Assembly (NCBI RefSeq): GCF_027942865.1
Contig: NC_134524.1
Coordinates: forward strand, 5,461,036-5,525,035
Origin: Odontesthes bonariensis
Lineage: Eukaryota > Chordata > Actinopteri > Atheriniformes > Atherinopsidae
Direction: 5' to 3'
Length of the DNA: 64,000 nt
A program made the translations under genes and the position numbers. Position 1 is the stretch's first letter, and each line of letters starts with the position of its first letter. The notes below the pieces were generated by a model. That model saw only the letters and a list, made by a program, of their open reading frames with translations, did no database searches and was not told the origin of the DNA. This document shows, in pieces, positions 1 through 19,597 of this stretch.

Positions 1-21
1 ATCGGAGATGACTTCAATTAA

Positions 22-745
22 AGGGATAGTTCGCCTTTTTTGACATGAAGCTGTATGACATCCCATATAGCAGTATCATTTATGAACATTGACTTACCCC
101 CCGCTGCGTCCTGTGAGCCGAATCCCAGCTGAGTTTTGCGTTCCACGAAGGTAGTCCGGCTAGTTGGCTAGGGTCAAAAAAATAAAGCGTTTTGCTTCTC
201 AAAAAAATATCCGTTCAAAAGAGTAATACATTTGCATCACAAAATGTTGTCCAGGAAAAAGTCAGACCTCACTTCGCTTGGCGCTATTTTTGCCTCCCTT
301 GATATCAATGCGTCCAATGTAAAACAGTGCAGACCGAAGAGCAAACCGAGCACTCCCTAGCCACCTAGCGATAGCCGCACCTGTTACCGTGTTTACTGCT
401 CGGAAGCAGGGGACTGCTGGGTCTGCTCTTCGGTCTGCACAGTTTTACATTGGACGCATTGATATCAAGGGAGGCAAAAATAGCGCCAAGCGAAGCGAGG
501 TCTGACTTTTTCCTGGACAACATTTTGTGATGCAAATGTATTACTCTTTTGAACGGATATTTTTTTGAGAAGCAAAACGCTTTATTTTTTTGACCCCAGC
601 CAACTAGCCGGACTACCTTCGTGGAACGCAAAACTCAGCTGGGATTCGGCTCACAGGACGCAGTGGGGGGTAAGTCAATGTTCATAAATGATATTGCTAT
701 ATGGGATGTCATACAGTTTCATGTCAAAAGAGGCGAACTATCCCT
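22..745. mobile_element. TTAA-flanked foldback MITE (family A, copy 1)
   Basis: The segment is an almost perfect palindrome. The left arm (22 to about 345) reappears reverse-complemented from about 420 to 745, around a short loop. The ends read AGGGATAGTTCGCC and its complement. A TTAA lies just outside each end (18-21 and 746-749), as expected for an element using TTAA target sites, such as piggyBac-like or Kolobok-like MITEs. It codes for nothing; reading frames inside it are products of the palindrome. A shorter relative lies at 25532-25955. Confidence 0.8.
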
Positions 746-1119
746 TTAATTCATGCATGCCTTGTGCTTGTGGAGGGGACAGCAGGTTAGATAAATGCAC
801 GTGGCTGCAAAAGGAATACCAAATTTAAATGTTGGTTTTAGTTTTCAATTGGGGTGCGCAGAGTTACAATCTTCATCGCGCATTCAAGGCTGTGACAACT
901 GTCGGAAGACACGCAACCTGCTGTTGTTAAAAATATTGCCCGTCGACATCTCCACAAAGGAAGGTGAGCCCCGATCTTAAGGGATAAACTCACACAGAAC
1001 TTCCTCCCTGCTCGTAAAAAGAGCAACGGTTAAAGAAACCAGTGGGCACCTTAAAGTGCAATCCTCATACAATCACTATGCAAACAAACAACACAACAAC
1101 AAGATCCACATCAACAACA
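746..1119. other. intergenic, nothing recognised
   Basis: Short unassigned stretch between the foldback element and the possible minus-strand coding fragment. I see no convincing reading frame, repeat or RNA gene. Confidence 0.4.
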
Positions 1120-1445
1120 GCATTTTATTAACTTTTCATTCAAAATGAGGTAAATACAACTAAAATTAGCAACAAAAAACAAAACCCAACGATTTTAAAA
1201 CAAGGCCTACTATTCAAAATTTACGATGCAGCGCTGGGCAGCGCTCCAGTACTGCTCCAGCGTCCTGCCTCCCCGCCTGTACTGTCTGCGCAGCCGCTGG
1301 CGCTCCTCCAGCTGCCTCCACTTGCGCCGCTGTGGTGGAGGTGGGTCCCCACCGGCCGCCCTGTGGCACTGGGACTCCACCAGCCGCTGTTCGTCTTTAA
1401 GGCGGCGGATGAAAACCCATAGCCGTGTTTTATTTTTATTTAATT
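1120..1445 (-). other. possible 3' coding exon of an unrecognised minus-strand gene
   Basis: On the minus strand a frame stays open for about 77 codons and ends at a TAG (1210-1212), with no internal ATG. Its composition is GC-rich and unlike the AT-rich surroundings. The peptide is rich in Arg, Gln and Glu: it contains a run of four prolines, then RRKWRQLEERQRLRRQYRRG, and ends near AAQRCIVNFE. An AATAAA on the same strand (1124-1129) lies about 80 bases past the stop, as in a real terminal exon. I do not recognise the family. It could be a gene's last exon, a pseudogene or the C-terminus of a transposon protein. No convincing splice acceptor was settled on. Confidence 0.25.
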
Positions 1446-1526
1446 AATTAATTTAATTAGATTGGAGAATTAATACTGGGGGGGGGCGCGATTTTTTCCC
1501 CAGTCCGACCCTGACAGCTCCCAACA

Positions 1527-1610
1527 AGTGTCGGAATGGCGGTATCAAAGTGTCGGAATGGCGGTATCAAAGTGTCGGAATGGCGGTATCAAAGTGTCGG
1601 AATGGCGGGA
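1527..1610. repeat. 22-bp minisatellite
   Basis: Three full and one partial tandem copies of a 22-bp unit beginning AGTGTCGGAATGGCGG. Degenerate related units (blocks of GTCGGAATG and GTGACGGGATG) continue to about 1660. Confidence 0.85.
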
Positions 1611-3780
1611 TGTCGCAGTGGCGTCATGTCTGAGTGACGGGATGTCGGAATGCCGGTTGCATACCGTGCGAGTGATAGCAGCTAAGTACCTTTAGCATAC
1701 GGCTAAAGGTTTGAGATTGCTGCTTTGGTGCTTGTTGACTGTATTTACAAGTCATGCTGACAAGGAGTAGTTCTCTTAAAAAGTTGGATTCAGAATAAAA
1801 AACAGATGACTCATTTTAACCAAAAAGAAAAAAAGGAAAGCTCTGGCTTTGTTAAAGAACCAGAGAGCTTACTTTTAATGCTAAATGCTAAATGCTGGGT
1901 TTAAAATGACTCAGCTAACAATGACAATACATCTAAAATAATATATTTCGAAGTAAAACTGCATAGATTAAAATAAGATAGAGGTCTTTCTATCCAGGCA
2001 TTATTTGTTACAACAGTATCTGTGCTAGCTTGGCTAACGCTAACGTGCCAGCTATGGCTAACCAGATAGCCTCTTGCACATTCCTGTTTTTTGTGCTTTG
2101 GTGATGCAGTGTTGAGCAGAATACTTGAAAATATGTCCTGAATGCTGAATACATCATCTTAAATGCAACACGTAATATTAAAATACAGATAAAAACATGT
2201 CAAAAGGACGGTTTAATTTTAAAAGCACTGCCTTCTTTTGAGACATTTTTTGCCAATATAATTAAATGTAATGTATTAAAATAACTTCAATGTTCCATTA
2301 GCAGAGGTTTATAGATAAGGAGTGGGCCACATGGATATAAGTGAATTATTTTAGTCTGTAATGACGCTTTAATTAGACATGGGAACAATCGTGACATTTG
2401 GACCATCCCTGGTTTATATTTAAGATTTCATCACTTCGTCACTGCCCCTGCCTCTTAATCCATCACAGCTCTTAATTAAAAGCACTCTCAGAATCTCTAA
2501 AGTCCGCCTTACCTGTTGGTGATGAGACAGTTCACAGAATATAAAAGCCACGTTTTATGTCTTCTGAATGTTTTCAGCTTTGTGGCTGTGTCACAGTGTG
2601 ACAGACGCTACTGTAGATGAGAAAGTTGTCAAAAAGGTATTAGAAATTAGACATTTTGGGCTGCAGGATAGGAAACTTTGAAGCTATAACAGCCTTTTGA
2701 ACACAAATAATAAAGAAAACTGCAGTTTCAAACTAGGCAGAGATTCAATATCCTCCATCAACTGTCAATAAATAAATAACGCAATAAATCATGGTGTTAC
2801 AATAAAATGAAATGTTACAATAAAACATCATTATCAAAACTATCTATCTATCTATCTATCTATCTATCGCTCTTTCTTCCATTGTCAAAGCACATCTGTG
2901 ACAACAACAATCTCAAAGTAAAACTCGGTAATGATCTCACTCTTTCTGCCACACTCTCCGTAACTGTTGCAGGTTGCTGTAAAAGAGTTTGTTGAGTGTT
3001 TCCTTTCAGATTTTCTTCATTTCGTCTGTGATTTCTGTGTCTGAAAAGTGGATTTTCTTCGTCCACCTGTGGAGAGTCTGTGAACTGCATGAAACTCGAC
3101 CTCTTACGTCTGCCGTCAGAGACGGGTTTTTTTTGGAAAAACGAAGAAAAGTTTCAACTAAAGATGGGGAGATGTATGGCTTTTTTTCTTCTTGCAATGC
3201 AGTGAGCCTAAATTCCCACTTTTCAGGTGTTTTTTTTTTTTGCTCGTAGCTTTTGAACTATCGTCAAATAGCATTTTTCTTCAAAATTACAAAGTGCATT
3301 AAGACTTTTTTTTTGTTTTTCTTTCTCTTTTGTGCCGATTTGCCCTCTATGGTGACATGTATTCTAACCTCAGTGAGGGACTTGTACAGTGCTACTCTCC
3401 ATTTTCCCTGCTCACTTTAATGAGAGTCGGCATCGGCCACATTGCTCCTCTGAGCTCAGTTTCAAAACAGTTCCTGGATTTAAAAAAAAAATTGAGCCCA
3501 GTGCTAAAAACCAAACCTGCAGACTGTGGATTCATCTCCTCTGTCTTGGTAAAATAGCTCCGAGAGCAGAAACACTCATCGGTTGGGATAAACTTCAAAA
3601 GTCTCCTTTTATTTACTTTGTATTCAGGAGTCACTTAATGGAAAATTGAGGCATCTGTAGAGTCTACACCAAAGGTAGTTATTCTCTCCGACAGACCAGA
3701 ATGAAAAGCCTCATCTTCTGTCCAGGCTGCTCTTCCTGCACTTAATGACATCACAGTGATGCATATTTGCATTAATCTCG
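1611..3780. other. AT-rich intergenic DNA
   Basis: No gene recognised. It contains a (TATC)7 microsatellite at 2841-2868 and several poly-T runs. The block at about 3330-3780 and the one just after the following MITE (4405-4760) may be halves of one older repeat that the MITE split, but I could not confirm this. Confidence 0.4.
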
Positions 3781-4404
3781 GGCTGTGTTCGAAACCGCAT
3801 ACTTCTCCTACTACTCATACTCACTTTTTGAGTTAGTATGTGATTTTTAGTAAGCGAGAAGTTCCCGGATGCATACTAGATTCTCCAAAATGTTGGGTAT
3901 GCATCATGAGGTTACTACTCATACTCAAACTACCCAAGATGCAACGTAACGTGACGTCGCCGATCGTCATTTCCTGTCAAAACGTTAGTTTCAAGCTAGC
4001 TACAACGAGGGTAGGTTCACTTCCTGTTTTCAAAACAAAAGCACCAATTGTATTGTAATGGCTTTCCCATGATAAAAGGCAACAGGTATTTTATTTTGTG
4101 AAAATAACCGGAAGTGCATTGCTCACTACGGCTAGCTTTAGTAGCGCCAAATTTGTTGTAACAAAATTGTAAATAGCCGGTATTTTGTCAGATTTTCAAC
4201 ACGTTGGGGATCTAAACGACTACTTTCTCGCCTGAAAATGTTTCAAATGTTGCTAAAGTTTACAGAGTTTAGAGCTTAAGTGAAATCAGCTTCAGGCCGG
4301 CTGATTTCGGCTTGCGTAGGAGCAAAATGCATTGTGGGTAAACGCTCTGCATACTGTCTGATCGATGAGTATGCAGTATGTAGAATGCGGTTTCGAACAC
4401 AGCC
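3781..4404. mobile_element. TIR MITE, GGCTGTGTTCGAAACC family, copy 1
   Basis: Terminal inverted repeats begin GGCTGTGTTCGAAACCGC at the left end and mirror it at the right. The interior is non-coding and closely matches two other copies, at 23169-24201 (same orientation) and 53942-54409 (opposite orientation). Next to the right end it carries one or two 7-bp units of the YAGTATG type that have expanded greatly in copy 2. The superfamily is not certain; the 3-bp target duplication of copy 2 fits PIF/Harbinger. Confidence 0.8.
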
Positions 4405-6267
4405 CCTGCCTACTATAGTGCACCTAAAACACCGATTGGACCACTTTGTAGCACTCCACCATGTTTGACCAATCAGAGCAGAGATGGGGTCTTAAAGAGA
4501 CAGGAGCGTAAATGGAGTGTTTTGGAGAGAAGAGGAACAGAGCTGCTGCAGTTTGACCAAATTATTTGAAGAATGATGTTAGAAATCCCCAAAAATGTCA
4601 TTCTAAAAACCAAAACGAACATTTGGGCTCTTTGTTGGTTACTTTACATTAACAACCCAACAAAAGAGACGATGTGTATTTTTTTATCTAAAGAAACGAG
4701 ACTCCATCCTCTTATGTTGACACAACCGGTGAGCCTGCCTCTGCCCTCGGAGCTAACCTGCTTTAAATAAGTGCAAAGCAAAACCTGCCATGTGCGTATT
4801 GATTTTTTGTTTCTTTTTTTAGAGGGGGGGGGGGGGTACTGATGTAGCCTTGGTCTGACCTGTGGCTGCGTTACATAATAAAACTGTACGCCTTGTGGCT
4901 GTAAAGAATAAATAGCTCTATGCTTATGGAACCTGTTGTCCTCTGGTGAGCTACACCTTGTTGCTGTTTATTTATGTATTGTATGTATTGATTTGGTTAT
5001 TTATTTATTTATTTACTTAGTCAGACGTCCTATTTATTGGCCGGGCCCCTGTGGCGTATTTAGCGGTTGTCGACACATTGGCGTGTGACGTGGCAGAGGG
5101 GAGAGGTGGTGGTTCAGAGGGATTTCAGTAGGTGGGGTTGGTCAATGGCAAAAAACCTAGCTGTGACGCTAACTAACTGTTGCTCTCCTCGTATTGGATG
5201 ATGATATACTCTAAGACCACTGTATGTATAAAATGTTTGTTGTGAAGATGAACTACGATGTAATGACAATAAAGAATTAACAGCACAAGTTCTTTTTGTT
5301 CTTCACAGATAAATATTTAGTGTTTTTTATTCTTAAATATGACTAATGCAAAGGAAGCAAATGTCTAAAGATAGTTTTTAATCTATTAGTTAGATTATAT
5401 GATGGTTCTATTTCCTTATATGCCCTTAATGTTTGTGGGCTGTTATTCGTAAGCTGTTGGTCTTATGTTTAGCATAAATGAGGTGAATATTTGATTATCC
5501 ATGTGGTAGCATAATGCATATAATATTCTTTTGGAAGTTAGTTAACATCAATGTGAAATAATTAAACACATGCATGAATACATAATGGTAAAAGTAATGA
5601 TATTAATCCTGAAATTGAGGGGTCATTCATGTATGATTTACTAATTACATCACATGATGTAGATATACTCATAAATTTGTGATACATTTTTAAAATGAGC
5701 ATTTTTTTTATGTTATTGTATGATAATGTGCAAACATCTCAATCCAGGCCTTGTGTAGTTATATTTTGCTTCCAAACTGCGAGATTTTCTTTCTAATCTT
5801 ATAATTCTCCAGTTTTTCTTTGAACATTTTCTGCTTTTTCACTCGTTTTCAGGTCCTTGTAGCTGAGCATCTTCAGAGGAATGTGTTTTTTCTTCGTTAA
5901 GCCACTTAACTCTGACCTATGAACCATTAAGGCAGGAAAAAGGCATTCTAACTCAAGGGATGAACCAGTGTTGTGTCCACAAAGAACAGACAACTTAGCA
6001 AAGAAGCCTTGTATTTTATTCAACATCAAAAAAGTAAATAAGATTCAATTTAAAGCTTAAAAAGGAATATAAGATATAATCTAATGACTAATTATGGAAC
6101 AATTAATATAAATTAAAGGATTAAACTGTTTTATGTCACCAGAAATGAATAATCTAGAAGCTCTTTGTGGGTTTTAGACTGGAACTTTGTTCCCATTTCT
6201 TTAGCTGCATGTGTGAAAAACAGCAAAGATAACACACCCTGACAGACAGAAAACAGGATTTCTGCAG
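4405..6267. other. intergenic DNA, nothing coding recognised
   Basis: AT-rich, with a poly-G run near 4826-4836. No gene, RNA gene or clear repeat boundary could be supported. Confidence 0.4.
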
Positions 6268-6745
6268 CAACAAGGTGATTCCCAAAGAGCTGCTAGCTGA
6301 AAACTTGGCATATCTCAGCATGGTGTGCAGCGTGTCCTTAAAACATTTGAGGAAACTGGACAAGTGGAGGACAAAAGAAGAATCATCAGGCCTAAAGAAC
6401 TATCTACAGCAGATTGACAGGTGGATATCTGACCCAAAGTCACCAAATAAAACAGAAAAAACACACAAAAGAAAACAAAGAAAACACAAAAAACACGGAA
6501 GGGTGGCTGTCAGGAAGCCGTTCTTAAGGAAGGGAAACAGGGAGAAAAGGCTGAGCTGTGCCAAAGGACACAAGAAGTGGGCTGAAAATCAGTGGCAGCA
6601 GGTCTGATGGAGGGATGAATCCTCCCGAGAGCCCGGAGCTCAACATTACTGAAGCAGTGTAGGATCATGTTGGCAGAGAACGCAACAAAAGGCAGCGCAC
6701 ATCCAAAGAAGAGCTTTGGGATGTCCTTCAAGAAGCAATATACTC
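6268..6745 (+). pseudogene. Tc1/mariner transposase relic
   Basis: The plus-strand translation shows an N-terminal helix-turn-helix-like stretch. It is followed by KPFLRKGNREKRLSCAKGHK and then KWAENQWQQV, typical of Tc1-like transposases just before the catalytic WSDE region. A little further, a broken frame resembles the ELNITEAV...DHV segment near the third catalytic residue, followed by a KEELWDVLQEA-like helix. Stops and frame changes interrupt the body, so it is a dead fragment. Family assignment rests on remembered motifs. Confidence 0.75.
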
Positions 6746-7976
6746 TGCCTGGCAAAAAAAAAAATTTATATTTCAAACTTCTAATATTTTATAAGACCTT
6801 AGCATTTGTTTTTAGTCAAGATCTTGTATTGATGTGAGAGTTTTATGTGTGTCAAGTCTTCTCCAGCACATACCAAATATTTCCAATGGATTAATGTGAG
6901 TAAGATTAAAATAAATGTTGGTATTACATAAAACACACTATAAGGGTTTTGGTACTAATCAAAAATCCATAATCATTAACAATGATCTGACAATAAGAAA
7001 CCACATTGAGACGATAGTCTGCCACTGCATGGTTTCCTATCTGTGAGGAGACAAAATGGCCGCTAGAGGCGCAGTGGAGCCTCGTTTCCTTCATGCTGTT
7101 GTTTCCCTCCTTTTACGAGTCAACGAATCATGCCTTCAAGTGCTCCTCATAAAATTGAAAATTAAACATCTCCCTAAAACAATCACAACAATAATTAAAC
7201 AATGAGCTTACTGTTTCCACAGTTTTTCCGCATTACTGCTAACATCTTAAACTGAGATACTAAATGTATATTAGCCGAGACATGTAATTGTTTTTATTTA
7301 ACTAACTAACTAATCTTATTCAATGTAAGTATGGCAGCTTGTTTGAACAATGGTTAAGAGTTTAAATAGAAATGTTGACGTTCCAAGAACATGATCTACT
7401 GAATTAATACATAAAAGAAAAGAAAACGTATGTATAATTATTTTATTTGATCATCAATTTTTTTTGTTTTAAACAGTTAAAATTGTATATTTCCGACGGC
7501 AATTGAACGCAGCAAACGACATGACCCAGTTTTCACACGCGCGATTAGGACGCTGTGATCCTGCATCAAGTTGGACAAAAACCGGAAGTCCTGCGAGTTA
7601 CTTTCACAATAAAACGCAGACGACCAATAAACTTCAAACATTGCGGAAATTCAAGATATTTGTAGATTTATTTTAGATAATATATGCTGTGATTTTGAGC
7701 TCCTTCTACAAAATGTCATTTTTGTATATTTTATAAAGAGTGAAAAATAATATTTTTTAAATTAATCTCATTTTAATTCTTGCTAAGTATTACATCCACA
7801 AATGTAAATTTGCCAAAGTGAAACCCAATTTTTGTGCTTTCATGATAGAACTCCAGATGTATTTCAAGTCAATTTCCTCCTCTAATAACAAGAAAGCTAT
7901 CAAAACTATAAATCTAGTCTCCCACTTTGAAATCTTTAACTCAGTGTAATCCTCATTGTTCATGTCCCCTGGTATA

Positions 7977-8007
<31 letters not shown>

Positions 8008-8219
8008 CTCTCTATCTCTTCATTTATTATTTAAACTACTTATGTATGTATTTATTTTGGTATGCTTATTTGTTCGTCATTTATTATTAATGATACTTGA
8101 CCTGTTTTTGCAATGTTTTTGTATCTTGTAAAGCAAAATAAAGCTGCATTAATAAAATCATTAATTAATGATTATTTTTAATGTTTTTTATTTATTATTT
8201 ATTTTTATTATTATTTATT
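6746..8219. other. intergenic DNA upstream of anp32b
   Basis: No gene recognised. An ACCGGAAGTCC motif at about 7580, in a locally GC-richer stretch (7500-7620), resembles an ETS-type promoter site, but no transcript could be tied to it. A (CT)n tract lies near 7980-8010 and low-complexity AT sequence near 8160-8230. Confidence 0.35.
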
Positions 8220-8327
8220 TATTTTTAATGTTTTTATTGCCTTCTTGTGATTTTATGTAGCTGTAAAGCACTTTGAATTACCTTGTGTATGAATTGTGCT
8301 CTATAAATAAAATTGCCTCGCCTTCAA
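8220..8327 (+). repeat. LINE (L2-type) 3' tail
   Basis: The text around TGTAAAGCACTTTGAATTAC followed by CTATAAATAAAATTGCC is the usual 3' end of fish L2-like LINEs. It ends directly at the start of the GC-rich anp32b promoter. Confidence 0.6.
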
Positions 8328-8329
8328 AC

Positions 8330-8507
8330 GCGTTTCCGGTAAGACAAACTTCCGGCTTTATTTCGGTAGTCTCACCCGGAAGTCCTCTGTTTTTAACGCT
8401 AGCTAACTTGACGTCGCGGTTCCGCGTGTTGATGCTGAAGAGGGATCGAGAAGAAACAAGTTTTTCGCATCTCAGAGACTCCAAATTCAGGCCGCAACCA
8501 GAGGAAA
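8330..8507 (+). promoter_or_regulatory. anp32b: anp32b proximal promoter and 5' UTR
   Basis: A GC-rich island with no TATA box ends at the start codon. It carries two opposed ETS/GABP-type sites, ACTTCCGG at 8348-8355 and CCGGAAGT at 8376-8383, and a CRE-like TGACGTC at 8409-8415. This set is typical of housekeeping promoters. The transcription start was not determined; the role is inferred from motif and position. Confidence 0.55.
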
Positions 8508-16222
<7,715 letters not shown>

Positions 16223-17418
16223 GGGCCCCTGCACAGAGGCCCCTGCAAACCCCTCTGACCTCTGGCTGCATCCCATTTCTGAACCCTGGCTCCTCCCCTG
16301 CCCCCTCATCAGCTTCCTCACTGATCCAAACAGCCTCCATTAACTCCTGAAAAGCCTCTTTAATATTTCTTTTTTTTTCCACACTCTAACCGTCTTATTT
16401 CCAGAATGATTTAAAAACCCTCACCACCTGGGATGCGTCACAAGATTCTTCCATGTTGTTGTTTTCTGGCAGCACCCTTTTTTTTCTGAACTCAGGAATA
16501 AAAATATTAAAGCTTCAAACCCGAACGTTAGTCATAAAAGAACCCGTTTATAGTTTCTCAAGAGTAACCGTTGTCATTTTGAGCAAGAAAAGCAGCATTT
16601 GGTCCCATTTTTAGTGGCTGAAAAGATCAAATATTCAGTTTGTTTTCCCGAAAATCTGATGTCGTGTTTAAATTTCGGTGTCGGTTTGGGGGAAAGAAGT
16701 TTCTTGTGTCTTTTTCTGAAGGGAAATAAAACCCACAAACATCCAGAACCAGAGTTTAAAAGCTGCTTTGGTGTTTTTAACAGGAACAAAACGGACGTTT
16801 CTGTGTCCGTAGATGCAGGGAAGACGTGGAGATCCTTTTCTTTTTGTCACAACCTGAGCTGCAAAGTTTCCGTTTTTCTCAGAAAAGATTGGTCGTATCC
16901 TTTAGAAATGAAGCCCGTTGAATCGTTTTCAGGAGATGAATGACTAAGAGTTTCTGTCTCTGGAGGCTGGTGTTCTCTGAGGGTCTGAATGAGACCAACG
17001 TCCTCCTCTGATGTCGTCCTCTGACATCATCGTGCTTACATGTGATGTCACTCAAACATGGTGAACAACCCCCCCCCCCCAGACCGAGCCCCTCCCCCGT
17101 CCCCCCGCGGCCGAGCGCGCTCAGGGCAAATTGTGTTCTCTTTTTTGCCAACAGAGCTTTTTAAAAGAAATATTTTTTCAGAGAATTTGTTTTTTTGTTT
17201 ACTTTTGTATGGTTGTCCGGGGACGCTGTTTCTCTTTATACCTCCCTCCAGCTCTCTATCTGCCTCCTCTTTTTTTGTTTTCTGCTCCGTAGAGAGATGC
17301 AGTTGTTCCTTTACACTGAATAGACGAGGATTTCTTTTCTTTCTTTTCTTTTTTTTTTTTTTTTTTTTTTTTACTTTCTGTAAGTTAAATGAAAAACAAA
17401 AAGGACTTTGTAAATAAA
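16223..17418 (+). terminator. anp32b: anp32b 3' UTR with two polyadenylation signals
   Basis: After the TAA the sequence has no other gene. AATAAA occurs at 16497-16502 and at 17413-17418. The second is followed by a T-rich/GT-rich stretch (TTTTGCTCCTTTTGTCTCGTG) and looks like the main end. Pure T and C runs near 17070 and 17340 account for the odd frames seen here. Confidence 0.6.
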
Positions 17419-17789
17419 ATCTTAACATTTTGCTCCTTTTGTCTCGTGGTCTCATTACTTTGGGGTGGGGTATGAAGAATGAAAGGGCAGCCTGTGATTT
17501 AAAGGTTTCTCTACCTTTATTTCTACACATTAAGGTCAGCTTACATGTTCATCCATCTCTTATGGGCCAGCTAAAGTGCAGAGGAGCATCTACACGGAGA
17601 TCTTTGGGGAAAGGTTTGTGGTTAAAATGTATTAAATATAAGTTTTTTTTTTGTGAGTTCTGTTTTGTCCTCCATGACAGAATATTCTCACGTTAGATTG
17701 GATGGAACAGAAACTATTTCAATATATCAGCTTTGTCCTCTGGCACCTCAGTAATATTAAGATAATTACAGTAATTCATTTAGTCTGCG

Positions 17790-18025
17790 TCTTATTTCTG
17801 ACCTGGGCCTCTTCAAATCTGGGCTGAAAACCTACTTATTTAGGATTGCTTTTAATACTCAGTAGTATGATGACACTTTTATCTTAATCGATTTTGTTGT
17901 ATTTTATTGCTTTCACTGTTCTTTTATTGTTTTTACTTATTTTTCTCTTTATTTATTACCTTTTGTAAAGCGCTTTGGTACACCGTAAGGATTGTCTGTA
18001 AAGGGCTGTATAAATAAAGTATATT
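17790..18025 (+). repeat. L2-type LINE 3' end
   Basis: The translation near 17815 reads KSGLKTYLFRIAFN. It is followed by a tail ending GTATAAATAAAGTATATTTA, the usual L2/Maui-type terminus. Confidence 0.7.
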
Positions 18026-18079
18026 TATATTTACATTTATTGTCATGAAGATGCAGGAAATACACAAATTACTCCTCCA

Positions 18080-18560
18080 CATTTTCAATTCAATTCAAAA
18101 ATGTATTTATATAGCACATTAACACAACCTCAGCTGACCAAAGTGCTTCACAACAGCATCACATATTAAGAGAGTCATCAATAAAATAGCAATAAGAATA
18201 ACTTCATCACAGATAAAAATAAAATAAAAGTAGAAAGCCAAGGTGAACTCCATTTCAGCTGGTGGAAGGCCAGGGAAAAGAGATTTGTTTTCAGTCTGGA
18301 TTTGAACTGAAGCCTAAAGACTGAGAGGAGCTGACAGCCAACGGGAGGCTGCCACAGTGGGTGCTCCATCAGCTCCATCAGCTCCATCAGCTCTGGGCTT
18401 CAGCTTTGGGAGCAGCCAACAGGAGCTGGTCAGCTGACCTCAGGGCTCTGGGTGGAGCGTAGGGCTGCAGCAGCTCACTGAAGTAAGACGGGCCCATGGA
18501 GTTTAAACACTTAGAAACAATCAATAAAACCTTAAATTTGATTTAACCCATCCAGGCTGG
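18080..18560 (-). repeat. L2-type LINE 3' end, minus strand
   Basis: The fragment begins with a reverse-oriented tail (GTATTTATATAGCACATTAA). Its minus-strand translation reads FQFKSRLKTNLFSLAFHQLK, a reverse-transcriptase C-terminal remnant. Confidence 0.65.
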
Positions 18561-18564
18561 CAGC

Positions 18565-18700
18565 TGTTGAACACACACTGGAGCGGTGGGCAGCCAATCA
18601 CAGCGCCCGGGGGGCACGGTGCCCCTACAGCTGCCAGTTCACCACTATTTGAGTGGCGAGAGTGGGAATCGAACCGCCAACCTTCCGGTTAGTAGAAACT
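18565..18700 (-). repeat. tRNA-like SINE fragment
   Basis: Reverse-complemented, the text contains GGTTGGCGGTTCGATTCCC, a perfect RNA polymerase III B box (GGTTCGATTCC). A recognisable A box was not seen, so it is a truncated or degenerate tRNA-derived repeat rather than a tRNA gene. Confidence 0.5.
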
Positions 18701-18759
18701 ACATTTCTCACATATGAAGAGCTTTACCTCAGAATGCAGAGCAAAGCCATCCGTTTCTT

Positions 18760-19597
18760 TTTTATTTATTTATTAAATTTTTTTTTTTTTTTTTTTTAAA
18801 TAATAAAATCAGTTTATTTTTTTATTATTATTTTTATTTATTTATTACATTTTTATTATTTATTAAATTATTATCATTTTTTAATTTAATTAAATTTTTT
18901 ATAATAAAATCAGTTTCTCTGAATGAGCTGCTTTCTGCATTGCTCACATGGCAGCAGGCTGCTTTAACTACGCGTAAAAGCTGCAGGAAAACACCTGGTG
19001 CTTTGTCCTGTGAAAGGAAAGTCCCCCGAAAGTCTGTGAGACCCACATGAACAAGCTCGTTAGCTTCAGGGTGAAACAGAAACCCGTGCAGAGGGACTTC
19101 CAGTGTTTCCAGAAGCTGCGTCTTGATTTCATGAGCAATGTAAAACCATTCGCTACTTTTGAGGAGGAAAATTTGGGGGATTCTTCCTTTTCTTGGCTCC
19201 TTCCCAACCAGAGTGCATTGCCTGACGTAACTGACCGTGGTTTGTGCCCAAGGTGTCTGTCACATCTACATCTGTCGAGTAGATATTTTTTTAATATTTT
19301 TTTAAAAATATTTTAGTATTATAATAATAATAAATAAAATAAATGATGTAATTTTAATATTTTTAAAATATTTTTGTACAGTATTGAGCTTTTCTCAGTT
19401 CTCGTCCCAACTTTATTTGGAAGGTAACTAATTCCCTTTTCTCAAGGCCTTTAATAACCTACAGAATCTATGGAAGTCCAGAACTCTCAGATGCAGGATC
19501 CTTGGGTCTGAAGCTAACAGAAAGGACCTGTGTCCAGACTTTATTCTCCGATGAATGCCATCCTGCTGTTCCAAAAGACTCCAAGAAGGCGGTTGAG
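18760..19597. other. low-complexity and intergenic DNA
   Basis: Runs of A/T from 18760 to 18910 and again at 19285-19380. No gene recognised. Confidence 0.4.

Noticed and set aside
4070..4350. Possible regulatory motif (GCATTGTGGGTA, ZNF143-like) in MITE copies
   Set aside because: It is part of the repeated MITE interior and only loosely fits the factor's long consensus; no gene start is nearby.
17048..17530. 160-codon minus-strand frame
   Set aside because: It lies antisense to the anp32b 3' UTR and depends on long T/C runs read as poly-Lys and poly-Gly.
18565..18700. Possible tRNA gene on the minus strand
   Set aside because: Only a B box is present; no A box, acceptor stem or cloverleaf could be drawn, so it is a SINE fragment.
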